From NCBI GenBank assembly GCA_011799875.1, contig CM022302.1, positions 198,940,086 through 199,004,085 of the forward strand: DNA of 64,000 nt, given 5' to 3'. A model generated the notes under the pieces. That model was not told the origin of the DNA, did no database searches, and worked only from the letters and a program-made list of their open reading frames with translations. The position numbers were made by a program, and so were the translations under genes. Shown piece after piece: positions 23,110 through 34,482 of the stretch. Numbering within the stretch: position 1 is the stretch's first letter; each line of letters begins with the position of its first letter. The stretch is from Thinopyrum elongatum (lineage: Eukaryota > Streptophyta > Magnoliopsida > Poales > Poaceae).

Positions 23110-24130
23110 GGCCCGTGCTACTGGGCCTAAGTGGCCACAGTGCAGCCCAGCCCGTGCCTGTCCCCTCTTTCCTCCTCTGTTCATCGCCGAGCCGCTGTCG
23201 AGCACGCAGCGCGCGCGCAGCCAGCCCCCCCTCCCCCTCGCTCGACAGCGCGACGGCCGCGCCGTGGATAAGGGCATCTCCGCGCACCCCTCTGGCAAAC
23301 CCTAGCCACCATTTTCCCCCTCGCCCCCTCTCTGCTTCGTTTTGGGCGGATGCCCGAGCGCCACCCTCGCCGCCGTTCGCCGTAGCTGCGGCCACCGTGC
23401 CCCGTTCGCCCCGCCGTGCTATCCATCTTCCTCGCCGCCCTCGACTACGTCGGCTGCGACGACTAGACGGAACCAGGAGCCCCTGCATCGCCGTCCTCGA
23501 CCTTCTCCTTCCCCTACGGCTGCTGGGATCGCCGTCGTCGATTCGCTCCGGCAAGCCCTCCCCGAGCACACTCTGCACCACTACAGGCTTGCTGTGAGCT
23601 CCGCCTCCCTCTTCCTCTCTCCCTGCGCTCTTCCCCGAGCCGTAGCGTGCCCGTTCGCCGTGCCCGAACCCACCGCTTCCTGTGCTCGTCGCCGGCGCCG
23701 GCCCGGCGACCAAACGCCCCCGCGCTCGTGCCCATCAGCTTCGCCGCGTCGAGTAGGCCCTCCCTAGCTGCTTAGGTAACTCGTGCGCGCGCCATGTCGC
23801 CATTTGCCACCACATCCGAGCGCCGCCGTCCGCCTCCGTGCTCGCCGTCGCCGCTCTAATCCGTTTCTAGCGTCGACACCGCCCCCACTCGATGCGGTCC
23901 AGCTTCTGCTTTCGAACGCAACCGAAGACGCGTCAAATGATGCCCCGTATCACATTCCCGAGCTCACCGGAGTTCCACCACCGCTCAGGGCTCGCCGGTG
24001 TACTCCAATGGCCGGCGCCCAGCTGGCGCCGACGTGGCACCGCGGGCCCCGCACCCTGCGTCGCTACAACTGGGAACCACAAGGCCCAGTTGACCCGGTC
24101 AGCGCGGCCCCGCCCGCTGACATGTGGGGC
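23110..24130. other. GC-rich exon-like block inside the 4.1-kb element
   Basis: A sharply bounded GC-rich kilobase with Pro/Arg/Ser-rich open frames on both strands (up to 233 codons). It sits in AT-rich flanks and contains cgaaccctag/aaaccctag-like motifs. It resembles a gene leader (5' UTR or first exon) captured by, or evolved within, the element. No protein family is visible. Confidence 0.4.
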
Positions 24131-24749
24131 CCTACCCTTTTTAATGTTTTAAATAAATAGATAAAAGTTAATTAATCTGTTAATGCTAATTATGTTGATT
24201 AGTTAGTTAGTTAGACACTGACTAGTAGGGCCCACCATCTAATTAAGTAGTTAGATTAAATTTAACTCTGTTTAATGCTAACAGAGGCTGACATGTGGGT
24301 CCCAGTGACCCCACATGTCAGGTTTGACCTGGACCAGGCGGTTTGACTGCTGACGTCACAGTGACATCATGCTGACGCAATAATCTATTTCTGTTAATTA
24401 AAATAATTTCAAAAAATACTAAATTTTTTAGAAAATCATATAAAATAATCTGTAGCTCAGATGAAAATACTTTGTACATGAAAGTTGCTCAGAACGACGA
24501 GACGAATCCAACCGTGTCATCTGTTTCCGTGTCGGGACCCTCTACGGAGGTGAACCCGCAACTTTTAGTCTGTTTTCGATAGATGAATAGTGCTTATACA
24601 CCGGTTAATAAATCCAACTTAAATCCTAAAATAACTAATATGATTTAGACAAGTCTTTAGGCAACCCTGCACTGCACGTTAGCATAGCCTGCTCTGTGTT
24701 GCATATGTTTGCCGTGTATTTATTTGTTTCCTTCCCCTCTTCTCTCTCG

Positions 24750-24850
24750 GTAGACCCCGCTACAGATGCTTTTCCCGAGACTGACGCAGCTCAGGAGCCC
24801 GACGACACCATTGACGACCTTACCCTTGCCTCCGAGCAACCAGGCAAGCA
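24750..24850 (+). other. Acidic exon-like segment in the 4.1-kb element
   Basis: After a pyrimidine tract and acceptor (ctctcggtag at 24743-24752), the frame reads DPATDAFPETDAAQEPDDTI and on to SEQPGK. A similar acidic, tyrosine-rich segment follows at about 26351-26445 (DDRYYYPEGGYYYELADDQE then TAG). The two could be spliced exons of a small element-encoded protein. This is inference from splice-like borders and amino-acid bias only. Confidence 0.3.
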
Positions 24851-25143
24851 CCCCCCCCCCCTTGAGCATACCGATATCGCCTATTCTTTCTCTCTCATGC
24901 TTGCATTAGAATTGCTGCTGCTACTGCTTTACCTATTCTGATGCATAGTCTGTTTATTGTAACCTGCTATTGAAACCTTACCTGCTTATCCTAAATTGCT
25001 TAGTATAGGCTGGGTAGAGACCTATCAGTGACCCCACTTGTCCCGATTGCCCCGCTGGATTATCAGAAGACTCAACAACCAGGCCCCGGCACCGCACATC
25101 ACCCCCTTAGTTGTAACGACACAGCAGCGTTACTATCGAGTGC

Positions 25144-25348
25144 CGAGGGTGATACCTCGTGTAGCACTTCTGATGTTAACTCTGTAGAGTAGCTATTCGG
25201 TCGTGGTCATCGAGGGTGATTCCTTCTTCCCCACTTTCGATAACGACGCTGTCGTGCAACACCTCAAGTGTGAACCCATCGAGGGTGATTCCTCCGAGTT
25301 CACCTTGACGGATACATCGAGTAGGAATCCATCGAGGGTGATACCTCG
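25144..25348. repeat. Four copies of a short hairpin, cgagggtgatacctcg
   Basis: Copies start at 25144, 25211, 25280 and 25333. The first and last have perfect 5-bp arms (cgagg/cctcg) around a 6-base loop; the middle two carry one mismatch in the second arm. The loop gtgat(a/t) is constant. Confidence 0.8.
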
Positions 25349-26746
25349 TATTCCCTTGATGTTATGGACACATGAATAATTAGACTTTACACTGTTACTT
25401 GGAAGGCGGGTCGACCCTGAGGGGTACCCGCGTGTGATGTGAAGACGGGTTGACCTGGATGGTGCCCGAGTGATGAATACGAGGCGTGGCCGGGCATTCT
25501 TGGCCCTTGCCGCAAGTCCTCGAGACGGGACGACGAGGTCACATCTTTCGTGAGTCTCTGCTCGTTGCCGCACTACCAACACACTAACGGTTTGGATATT
25601 TGATCCGAGAGGGCCTCTAGCCTGATAGCACTAACCATCACGTGGGCATAGTATGGGCGTCCTGCATCGTAGCATCAGCCGAAAGCTCTGTCAGACGTCC
25701 AGTTCAGCATTGCTGCACGGTCGGATCGTGGCGACCACCCGGGGCGACGCTGGTATCCACCCTGTGCTCAACGACCCGGAGAGCGAGGGGCGATGGCCCA
25801 AGACCCCCTTGCGCTTAGGATGTAGACCGGCGGGGACCTCTCTGCTGAGCTCTAGGTAGGGTTGCGGTGTATCGTTTGGCCGAGGCCGGGCATGACCCAG
25901 GAAAGTGTGTCCGGCCGGAGTTAAGCGAGCGTGGTGGGTAAGTTGGTGCACCCCTGCAGGGAAGAAAACATCTATCGATAGCCTGTCCTACGGTAACGGA
26001 CACTCGGAGTTGTATCCCGATCGATACAACTAGATTTGGATACTATGGCTCTAGGATTGCTTTCTCGCAGGGAGTCGAGAAAGGATCTCTGGCCGAGGTT
26101 GATAACACTTCTACTACTTATACTGTGCTAATCTACACTCTTCTAATGCTGCAAGACCGCTAAAGATGCTAGTCTTCAATAGGACTAGGCCTTCCCTCTA
26201 TTCTGGCATTTCTGCAGCCCAGTCCACATATACAGCCTCCCTTTCATAATGTTGCATATGTAGTGTAGATCCTTGCTTGCTGAGTACTTCGGATGAGTAC
26301 TCACGGTTGCTTTGCTTTCTTTTTTCCCCATATCCTTTTGATGCAACCAGATGATGGAGCCCCGGATACAGCTGCCCACGCCGACGATCGCTACTACTAC
26401 CCCGAGGGTGGATACTACTACGAGTTAGCCGACGACCAGGAGTAGGTTCGGAGGGTCCCAGGCAGGAGGCATGCGTCTTTTGATCGTAGTGTTTTATTTT
26501 GCCCCGCCTTTCTAGAGGCTTATCTGTTTCTGTTTCATATCTGTACTCAGATATCTGATGCTTCCGCTGACGCTTGTATGCGAGCTTATGTATTCGAGCC
26601 CTCGAGGCTCCTGGCTTGTAATATAAAGCTTGTATGACTTTATTTATGTTTTAGAGTTGTGTTGTGATATCCTCCCGTGAGTCCTTAGGCTTGATCGTGT
26701 GCATTTGCGTGTATGATTAGTGCACGATTGAGCCGTGGGCGTCACA

Positions 26747-27703
26747 TAACCTATTGACAATGATGTTATTGATGATAATAATATTGATAATGATGCTCCA
26801 CCTAATGATAATAATGAACCTGATAATGAGGTAGAGGTAGAACCTCAAGTTGAGCTTGATGACCCATCTCCTAAAAATAAGAGATATGATAAAAGAGATT
26901 TTGTTGCTAGGAAGCATGGTAAAGAAAGGGAACCATGGGTATAAAACCCATGCATTTCCCTACTAAAGTTTTAAAGTCTAAAGATGAGGAAGCTTTTAAT
27001 CGTTCTGTTGAATTGCTTCCTCTGACTCATGCTATGAAAATGCCTCCTTATGTTAAGTACATGAAATATATTGTTACTAATAAAAGGAAAATTCATGAGC
27101 CTGAAATTTCCACTATATGCTTGCTAATTATTCTTTCAAAGGAAAAATTCCTGAAAAACTTGGAGATCCAGGGATGCCTACTACACCATGCTCAATTAAG
27201 AATAATTATGTTAGAACTCCTTTATGTGATCTAGGAGCTTGTGTGAGTGTTATGCCATTCTCTCTGTATACAAGACTTGACTTGAATAAGTTGATACCCA
27301 CTAAAATTTCTTTGCAAACGGCAGACAAGTCTACAACTATTCCTCTTGGTATTTGTGAGGATGTTCGGGTTGTGGTTGCTATGTTATTATCTTAATGGAC
27401 TTTGTTATACTTGATATGCCCGAGGACGACAATATGTCGGTTATCCTTGGAAGACCTTTTCTTAACACTGTAAGGGCTGTTATTGATTGTCATAAAAGCA
27501 AGGTTCTTTTTTCATGTTAATGGCAATGGGCATACGGTTTATTTTCCGAGAAAGCCAACTAAAGGAAATAGCCTCAATTCTATTGAAAAGATTATGGCTA
27601 TTACTATTGGAGCCTTTGAATTTTCTCTTCCGGTTTCCAAAAAGAAATATCACACTATAATGATTGGAACCATGCCTATCCAAGTTGAGGTAACTTAGTG
27701 CTT
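26747..27703 (+). pseudogene. gag-protease region of the second Gypsy family, 3' part
   Basis: After an Asn/Asp-rich linker (about 26750-26880) the frame reads RYDKRDFVARKHGKEREPW. After a stop it continues with IKPMHFPTKVLKSKDEEAF and YTNK-type sequence. The protease part is clear: PGMPTTPCSIKNNYVRTPLC, then CDLGACVSVMPFSLY with D-L-G-A in the catalytic position, and ILGRPFLNT near 27445. Frame changes near 27110, 27395 and 27515 disable it. It trails off near 27703 with no polymerase, so the element is truncated on the right. Confidence 0.7.
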
Positions 27704-27819
27704 TACAAAAGTTCTTCGGTTTTATGTTGCTCGAAAATAGTTCGTTAGTAAGACTTGATCAACCTAATTAATAGATTCTTTTTTAGAGGCATATGATCGA
27801 TGAATTCCGTAAGCTAAGT

Positions 27820-28300
27820 TCATTTATTTTGAAGAAAAGTTCACAAAATTTTAAAAGTTCATTGATTTTAATTTTTTATCGATTTTGAAAAAAAATCATC
27901 AATTTTGAAAGAATTTCACAAAATTGGAAAATTTTCATAGGTTTTGAAAAAAAGTTCATGAATTTGAAAAAAGTCATCAATTTCGAAAAAAATCACAAAT
28001 TTTAAAAAGTTCTTCAATTTTGGAAGCAGTTCATCGATTATGAAAAAGATCGTCAATTCTGAAAAAAATTCAAAATTTTGAAAAAAAGTTCATCGAATTG
28101 AAAACAAAACTGATTTATTTTTAAAAAGGTTCATATTTTTTTTAAATTCATAAATTTCAAAAAAGTTCATGGTTTTTTTAAAAAGTGGTTGTATTTGAAA
28201 AAGTTCGCGAATTATAAGAAAAGTTCACGGATTAAAGAAAAGTTCATGTTTTTAAAAAAAATCACGAAATTAAAAAAAGAAAATAAAAAGAAAAAATCAT
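27820..28300. repeat. AT-rich degenerate repeat, (gttcat.gattttgaaaaaa)n
   Basis: About 20 units of 20-28 bp share (a)agttcat(c/g)(a/g)attt(t/g)gaaaaaa. They are too diverged to define a strict period. Similar tracts occur within several Triticeae DNA elements. Confidence 0.7.
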
Positions 28301-29737
28301 GTTGGCCTCAGAATTTTTGGAATTTAACAGAAGAGAAAAAATTTGTGTGAATGGGCCCCATGGTGGAGGGGGGGTGCGCGCCAGTTTGCGAGTTTTCCCA
28401 TAACGGGCGCCTTAAGCATCGTATAGGAAATGCAAAAAAAAAAGAGACTGAGGGTGCACGTGCGAAGGAGGCAGCGCCAGTGGAGGCCCATTGCAGCAAC
28501 ATGGTCTAAGGCCCAACGAACGAAACAAACAGTTTTTCTCTTACCGAACCGTTTTCTGCTTGCCAATGGCAACGGTGGGTAATTTTCTTCCACTTTAACA
28601 GGCAGTTTAATGACGGACGGGCAGAAGCTCTAATCCCTTTATTATTAGGTACTAGTAGAATGCACATGTGTTATCACGAGTTTATTAAATATTTTGTTGA
28701 AGTTATATAAAGATAATGCATGTTAAATTTGACAGGTAGAGACAATATAACACGGTCACAATTGCATAATAATTGAAGTCCACTTCACTGTTGTAAACTG
28801 ATAACAAAAAGGCAAATTGACAATGTATACATATAAAGTAATGATCCAACTAAAAATCTATTACAAATTACAAATTACTAAGATCTACTTGATACGTTTA
28901 GGAAATTCTCGCACAATATCAGAAAAGTTATCTTTAGGTTCATTCGCACGATGTTTGAGCAAGTATAATAAAAATTGCTTCCTCAACTCATATCCATCCA
29001 ACAAAGGCAATATATGTAGTTAGCATGAAAACTTCACGTGGTAGGTCTTAAAATGTGTGTAACGGACAATACTCACTGTGCAAACCGGCTTCACCAGTTC
29101 ATTACCGTACCACGAGAGCAAAAAATGAAAAACAAAATAGCCAGACACATCCCTATAATTTCCTAAATTGTTATTATATTAAATATAGTGATAACAAAAA
29201 TAAATGTTTGTATTCTGAATTTACTACCCGTCTATGCTAATTGGAATACCACACAGAAATAAACGTTGCCATCTTCATATATCGGAATTCCATCATGGTT
29301 GCTTTATTTCGAGTGTTTCTTTGAATTCCCTCGCAAAACTTTTTAATTTCACTAAATGCCGCAGAATTTTTAGCTCTGACAACTGTGATGTATGAATAGG
29401 GTCCAGAATAGATACACGATGTGCCTCTTTGTCGATGACGTACAAGATGTATCGGCTGATGAATGCATATGAAAGATAAATCTACAAGTGGTAGCTATTA
29501 GAAACAACAATAAACCATGACAAACAATGGACAAAGGACCTTACTTGCCATATTGTATGATGAGATGTTGTCTATTCCAGGCCAGCTATCAAACAAAGTT
29601 GCCAACATCTGAATAGTTTCCTTCACGCGTAACTTTTGATCTCGTGTTGAATCTAGCATCATGGACGGAGTAAAAAAAAAACTCTTTCGAAACATGTTGA
29701 TACTAATGATATTAAATGAAGAATTATGATAACTTAC
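28301..29737. other. Intergenic sequence upstream of the TBL gene
   Basis: Low-copy-looking AT-rich DNA. The phrase ttattattaggtactagtag at 28640-28659 and the agatagagatagag tract at 29746 resemble opposite ends of a DNA transposon seen often in wheat, but I could not prove a terminal repeat or target duplication. No gene is seen. Confidence 0.35.
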
Positions 29738-29739
29738 AT

Positions 29740-29769
29740 AAAATAGAGATAGAGATAGAGATATAAATA
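29740..29769 (+). promoter_or_regulatory. (GATAGA)n tract and TATA box of the TBL gene
   Basis: A short gagata repeat runs straight into TATAAATA at 29762-29769, 85 bp before the ATG at 29854. Position and sequence suit a plant core promoter; the leader would be about 50 bases. Confidence 0.55.
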
Positions 29770-29853
29770 GAGAATAGTTGTCGGTCACGTAAGCAAGCGA
29801 GCGAGTAGCTAGCGTCCTCAACTCGTGATCTCCATCGCGTACATCCCTCGACC

Positions 29854-31431
29854 ATGAAGCCCCACAAGAGCAACCCCTTCTCGCGGAAGATCTCCGTGGC
29901 CCTTGCCACGCTGATCCTCGTCCTGCTGGCCCTCGCCGCCGTCTCGCTCTATGACTTCAACTTCACCGACAGCTACCATTACATACGCCGCGCCTCCTCT
30001 GCATCGTCGTTTCCGGCAACCACCTCCTCGTCTCCCATGATTCCGGCGGCAACCATACCATCGTCATCGTCGTCGGCGACCAACTCCTCGGCCACTGACG
30101 CCTGCGACCTGACGCGGGGCCAGTGGGTGCCGGACGACGAGCCGCCCTACTACACCAACCTGACGTGCCCGTTCATCGACGACCTCCAGAACTGCATGAA
30201 GTTCGGCAAGCCGGGCCTCGACCTCATGCGCTGGCGGTGGAAGCCTGACGGTTGCGACCTCCCCCGCTTCGACGCCGGGCGGTTCCTGGAGGCCATGAGG
30301 GGCAAGTCCATGGCCTTCGTCGGGGACTCGCTCGCCAGGAACCACGTCAAGTCTCTGCTCTGCATCCTGTCCCAGGTGTGCATTCCATGTTGGTTCGGTT
30401 GGACAACCCGTTGCTGACTCATGCATGGCACCCCGATCGTCCACTTCTAGCTGCTAGCTGCTGGTGCAACTGGCGTTTGAACATGCTGCAGGTGGCAGAG
30501 CCGGTTGAGCTCGTCACCACGACGGAGACCGACGTGACGGGGAGGGCCGTCCGACGAAACTTCCACTACGGCAGCCACGGCTTCAACGTCTCGCTCTTCT
30601 GGTCGCCCTTCCTGGTCAAGGCCAAGCTCTCCAACGCGGCGCCCGGCCTGGGCCTGTGGGACGTGCACCTCGACACGCCGGATGCCCGGTGGGCGGCGCA
30701 CATCGCCGACTTTGACTACATCGTCCTGTCCGGCACCTACTGGTTCTTCCGCCCCTGCGTGTACTACGAGGGCGGCCGGGCCGTCGGGCGCCACGGCGGC
30801 GCCAGCGGCGCCCACAACGCGACTGAGACGCCCGTCTCCGGCGCGGTGCGCGCCGTGTTCCGCACGGCGCTCGGCGCCATCGCGGCCCGCGAGGGGTTCC
30901 GCGGCAAAGCCGTGGTCCGGACGGTCACGCCCGTGCACTTCGAGAACGGGGAGTGGAACACCGGCGGCGACTGCGTCCGCACGCAGCCGTTCCGCCGCGG
31001 CGAGCGCGCCCGCGACGCCATGGTGGCCGAGTTCTGCGCCGCGCAGGTGGGAGTGGGAGACGGAAACCATGCATGCAGCCCCATACGCATGCCCCTCTCT
31101 GTCTCTCGACGCGGCAACAGGCGGAGACGTGATGTGGTCTGATGGTTTGTCTTTTGCTGTGCGTGCGTAGGTTGACGCGCTCAGGGAGACGGAGGCGGCG
31201 TCGCAGCGGAGCCGGAACGGCGCGGAGCTGCGGCTGCTGGACATCACAGAGGCGATGGAGCTGCGGCCGGACGGGCACCCGAGCCGGTACGGACACCCGC
31301 CGGGCGGGAGCGTGGAGGGGAGCTTCGTGGTGGACTGCTTGCACTGGTGCTTGCCCGGGCCGATCGACATGTGGAGCGAGCTGCTGTTCCACATGCTGGC
31401 GGATCATCGACAGCGTGCTGAGACTGAGTGA
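29854..31431 (+). CDS. TBL/PMR5-family wall polysaccharide O-acetyltransferase
   Basis: Three exons (29854-30375, 30492-31046, 31171-31431), all phase 0 with GT..AG borders, give 445 codons, a normal family length. Residues 13-33 form a single membrane anchor, followed by a Ser/Thr-rich stem (45-82), as in Golgi type II proteins. The PMR5N part runs about 83-140 ([35 protein letters not shown]). The GDS motif is at 157-159 ([10 protein letters not shown]) and the DxxH motif at 414-417 ([14 protein letters not shown]), so the esterase-like Ser and His-Asp pair are present. The family O-acetylates xylan, mannan or pectin in the Golgi. The substrate cannot be read from sequence. No stop or frameshift is seen; this is the one intact host gene in the window. 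Confidence 0.92.
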
Positions 31432-31472
31432 GTGGCAGGGGCGGAGCTACAGTATAGACATACAGCCCATAA

Positions 31473-31478
31473 AATAAA
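31473..31478 (+). terminator. Possible polyadenylation signal (AATAAA)
   Basis: AATAAA lies 42 bases after the TBL stop codon. Plant signals are loose, so this is only a candidate. Confidence 0.3.
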
Positions 31479-31559
31479 CGACGCAGTGAACAACTGGCGA
31501 AGGAGTACTCCTTCGGGAGCCACATGCAAGGTCACCTGCGTGCTCTTACTCGTCGTCAT

Positions 31560-31920
31560 GTGTCGTGCTCTATGCTCTTCCTTTGATTTTTTTTTCCGCA
31601 CACGTTTTCGGTTTTTTAGATGATTTTTTCGTTTTTTTCGCCTTTCAGGTTTTCCCGATTTTTCTTAGTTTTTGACAAAAAAATTAAAAATATATATTTT
31701 TGCATAAAAACATTTTTTTTCTGTGAGATGCACGGTTGTCTCTTTCGGAAAAGAAAAAAAAATTATTTCTGTGTGAGGCACGGTTGTGACTCTGGAAAAC
31801 GCAAAAAAAACATGTTTTTTTTCTTCGACGGGAGGCATGGATTTGCTTTTGCGAGAGGCATGATCGTACCTCTCGAAAACGAAAAAAACGTGTTTTCTTT
31901 TTCGTCACAATTTTCCCTTG
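31560..31920. repeat. Degenerate minisatellite, ggcacggttgtgcctct type
   Basis: Units of about 40-45 bp alternate gRgaggca(c/t)gg.t.g(c/t).t(c/t)t with poly-A/poly-T runs (31725, 31770, 31840, 31855). Open frames on both strands here are Phe/Lys-rich artefacts. Confidence 0.6.
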
Positions 31921-32533
31921 AAAGAAAAGTTAAAAACTTAAAAAGAAGCCTAGGAAACAAAGACTTACAATATCATTATTTTTTAAAATGAGCCTATCTT
32001 CAATAATTATCATGGGTTAAATGCTACAGGAGGTTGTTGTATCCTTAACACACAACATATTAAACTCCCGTTTGACGTCGATACTAGTCTCATCAAGGTA
32101 GATTATTCTTTCAACGAGAAACAATGTTTACGTCGCTAACAAAATTTTTATGATGACTTTATTAATTCCAAAACATTAATAATATTTATTATGTCATTAT
32201 TTGCTTTGCGACTTCGACGTATTTTAGTTAAAGATCACGCCCGGTAGATAGGGATAGACCTGATCACATGACTCAAGTCTTCTATTCCCTTGTACGACTC
32301 CAGTTTTCAATAACCATTGCGTGAGTGTGTGTGATCATACAAGTGTTTGTCTATGCTTACATCAAATTCTTTTTTTAAACAATGGGCGATGTACCATTTA
32401 TTTTGTATTGAGTGTTTATTTAATTAAAAGACGGTAATGTTAAAAATTTGACGTAAGATTTTCAACCATGGCAAATCGAACGTTTTTATGAAAAAATCTG
32501 TTATTGTGAGGTTGACAATTTTTTTAGTAAGCA
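31921..32533. other. AT-rich intergenic sequence
   Basis: No coding or repeat structure recognised beyond short homopolymers. Confidence 0.4.
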
Positions 32534-32542
32534 TGTCAAATC

Positions 32543-32952
32543 GAGTAGGGCATTTTGGAGACCGAGCTCCATGCAGCCCTTTATTTTGAAAAATTCAAAA
32601 TTCATAAATTTCAGTTTCAAAAAATTCTGAAAATAAATACACATGTACGCAAGGATGTAAAGCGTATGTGTGGAAAATTTCAGGATGAAATACCTTGAAC
32701 TGCCAGCTGCACAAAAAAAACAAAATCATTGACTTTAGAGATGAACAGTACATATGCTAAAAAGCCCCAGATTTGTCTTTTTTGTGTAGCTCACATTTTA
32801 ATGTATTTCGACCTGAAAATTTAGACACATGAATATTATGTATCTAGGTATATGTGTATTTATTTTCAGAATTTTTTAAAACTGAAAAGTTTGAATTTTG
32901 AAGTTTTCAAATAAAGGCCTCCATGGAGCTCGGTCTCCGTTTGGCATTTTTG
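32543..32952. mobile_element. Foldback MULE-like MITE, copy 1
   Basis: Inner inverted arms are perfect over 17 bp (ggagaccgagctccatg at 32557-32573 and its complement just before 32935). Imperfect pairing continues inward. The apparent target duplication tgtcaaatc lies at 32534-32542 and 32953-32961. The outermost bases, gagtagggcatttt at the left and ttggcatttttg at the right, match the ends of the second copy at 62489-62907. Both copies carry cttttttgtgtagctca internally. 410 bp, non-coding. Confidence 0.75.
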
Positions 32953-32961
32953 TGTCAAATC

Positions 32962-33885
32962 CCTACAGAAAATTGGACATGATAGTGATTTTGCCATGCT
33001 TGTTAAAGAAAATTGCCATCCATGACAACTAAATTTTCAATAAAAACATTTGATTTGCCATGCTAAAAAATCAAGTAAATTGCCAAAAATCATCAGAATT
33101 GCGGACAATGCATAAGAAAACAACAGTTTTGCTAACAGTTTGCCAAAAAAAAACTGTTTTGAGTAATCCGTTTGCCTAAAGCACTAGAACAACGACTGGC
33201 CATGTTTTGACATGAAAACCAACAGTGTGGGCCATCCAGTAGGGCCATGTTGCATGGGATAATGGCCAGCCGAGAGCCCGAGAGAGACGTTGGACGCTAC
33301 ATGTTTGTCACATGAAGAAGAAAAAGAGAATAAAAAATACCCACATGGCATGGTTGTTGCACGCCATTGGCTCCCTCCAATGCGCCTCCCATGCACACGA
33401 CGAGCCACTGGCCGCCGCGACGCCTGCTCGTCGGCGACGAGGCAACGATCAAATGCGAGTAGGAGGCGGTGCAAGGTAGCTAGGACATGCAAAGCTCGCG
33501 GCCATGGCATGAGCAGAGCAAGGCAACGACATCGCACGGGATCAGTCACCGGAGCACGGGCTCGTGGGGAGGACCGCTGGAGATCGTGCGGCTCGACGGG
33601 GTCAACTCCAGCGGCTTCAAGACGACTCCAAAGGTGCGAGGAAGCAGAGGGTCGGGGCTTGCCGAAGCTGGAGATCATGCGGTGGCGGATCTGGCCAAAG
33701 GCAATGAAGAAGTCAGTGGCCTCGATTCCGAGCTCCCCAAGACGTGGTTGGTGCAGCCGGGGCACGTGGTGCTCGCGCGGAGCCCATGCGCGGTCGTGTA
33801 ACAGCGACGATGATGCTACGCTGCACACGGCGGCTCGGGGGCAGTACGGTGACCAAGGCGTGAGCTCACCAGCTTAGACACACGG
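32962..33885. other. Intergenic; GC-rich half with accidental ORFs
   Basis: 32962-33180 is an AT-rich tract with repeats of tttgccatgct and attgcca. 33290-33880 is GC-rich, with open frames on both strands (214 and 195 codons). Neither shows a domain, and the Arg/Ala/Ser/His make-up is that of GC-rich non-coding DNA. It abuts a dispersed repeat at 33886. Confidence 0.4.
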
Positions 33886-34172
33886 TGGGGCCCGAGGCTG
33901 CCTGACGTGTAGTGCGTGTGCATGGCAGCTAGGTCACGCATGGCGGCTCAGAGCACACGGGTGCATGCAGAGGATGGTGCAGGTACACGGCGTGCCGGTG
34001 GCCTCTGTTAGTGCGTATATGATGTTCGATGGAATGCAGAGAGAAAAAGGGTACATAGACGATGACATGTGATCATTACATAAACACAACGGTCTACTCT
34101 AATTATGTGAATATTAGTTGCCACACCATTACTTACAGTGGGCTCTACCTGTCATTTTTCATGTCAAAACGC
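33886..34172 (+). repeat. Dispersed repeat R, partial copy C
   Basis: It matches the 3' parts of the R copies at 41590-41859 and 47303-47590, from ggctgcctgacgtgtagtgc to tttttcatgtcaaaacgcg. It keeps the gtcaaaacgcgttcaa end shared with copy B, showing the uninterrupted form of the place where a Helitron sits in copy A. Confidence 0.85.
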
Positions 34173-34482
34173 GTTCAATCGAGCGTTTAGTGCTTTCGGT
34201 AAACGAATTACTTAAGACTAGCGCTTTTCGCAAACTGTTAGCTAAACGATGGTTTTCTTATTTGATGTGCAATTGTGGTAGTTTATGGCAATTTACTCGT
34301 TAAAAAATCTGACTTTTGATTTGTAGGGAAAATTGTTAAGAGATTCTGTACGTTTTCTTAGTACATTTACGTTTTTATTTGTGTTCGTATTTGAACCAAC
34401 TATCTACAGTATGGTACATATATAATAAAAGAGTATTAAAGCGGCTAAGCAACGGCTCACCCCGCGGGTTCACAGTTTTTTG
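34173..34482. other. Intergenic sequence before the LINE
   Basis: Unique AT-rich DNA. The phrase gagtattaaagcggctaag at 34433-34451 recurs near 41870 and 46213. Confidence 0.4.

Larger units (their letters stand above)
22635..26746. mobile_element. 4.1-kb TG..CA element, possibly a giant solo LTR
   Basis: It begins TGTAACACCC and ends GGGCGTCACA, an imperfect 10-bp inverted pair. Flanks are gaacc (22630-22634) and taacc (26747-26751), a 5-bp duplication with one difference. Removing it rejoins the gag frame (SGNEHEP then IDNDV). It has no polymerase and no pair of shorter LTRs. That fits a solo LTR of a LARD-type element such as Sukkula, whose LTRs exceed 4 kb. Alternatives are an unclassified non-autonomous DNA element. 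The orientation is unknown. Confidence 0.55.

Noticed and set aside
23012..23767. Long frames on both strands (233 and 160 codons)
   Set aside because: They follow from GC richness inside the 4.1-kb element; no conserved motif. Kept only as an exon-like block.
28640..29765. A DNA transposon spanning the region before the TBL gene
   Set aside because: The two ends look familiar, but no inverted repeat or target duplication could be shown.
30252..31394. Large frames overlapping the TBL gene on both strands (296 and 315 codons)
   Set aside because: Shadows of the GC-rich TBL exons; only the spliced frame has GDS and DxxH motifs.
33184..33877. Overlapping 214- and 195-codon frames on opposite strands
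   Set aside because: GC-rich sequence with low-information composition on both strands, no domain, next to a dispersed repeat.
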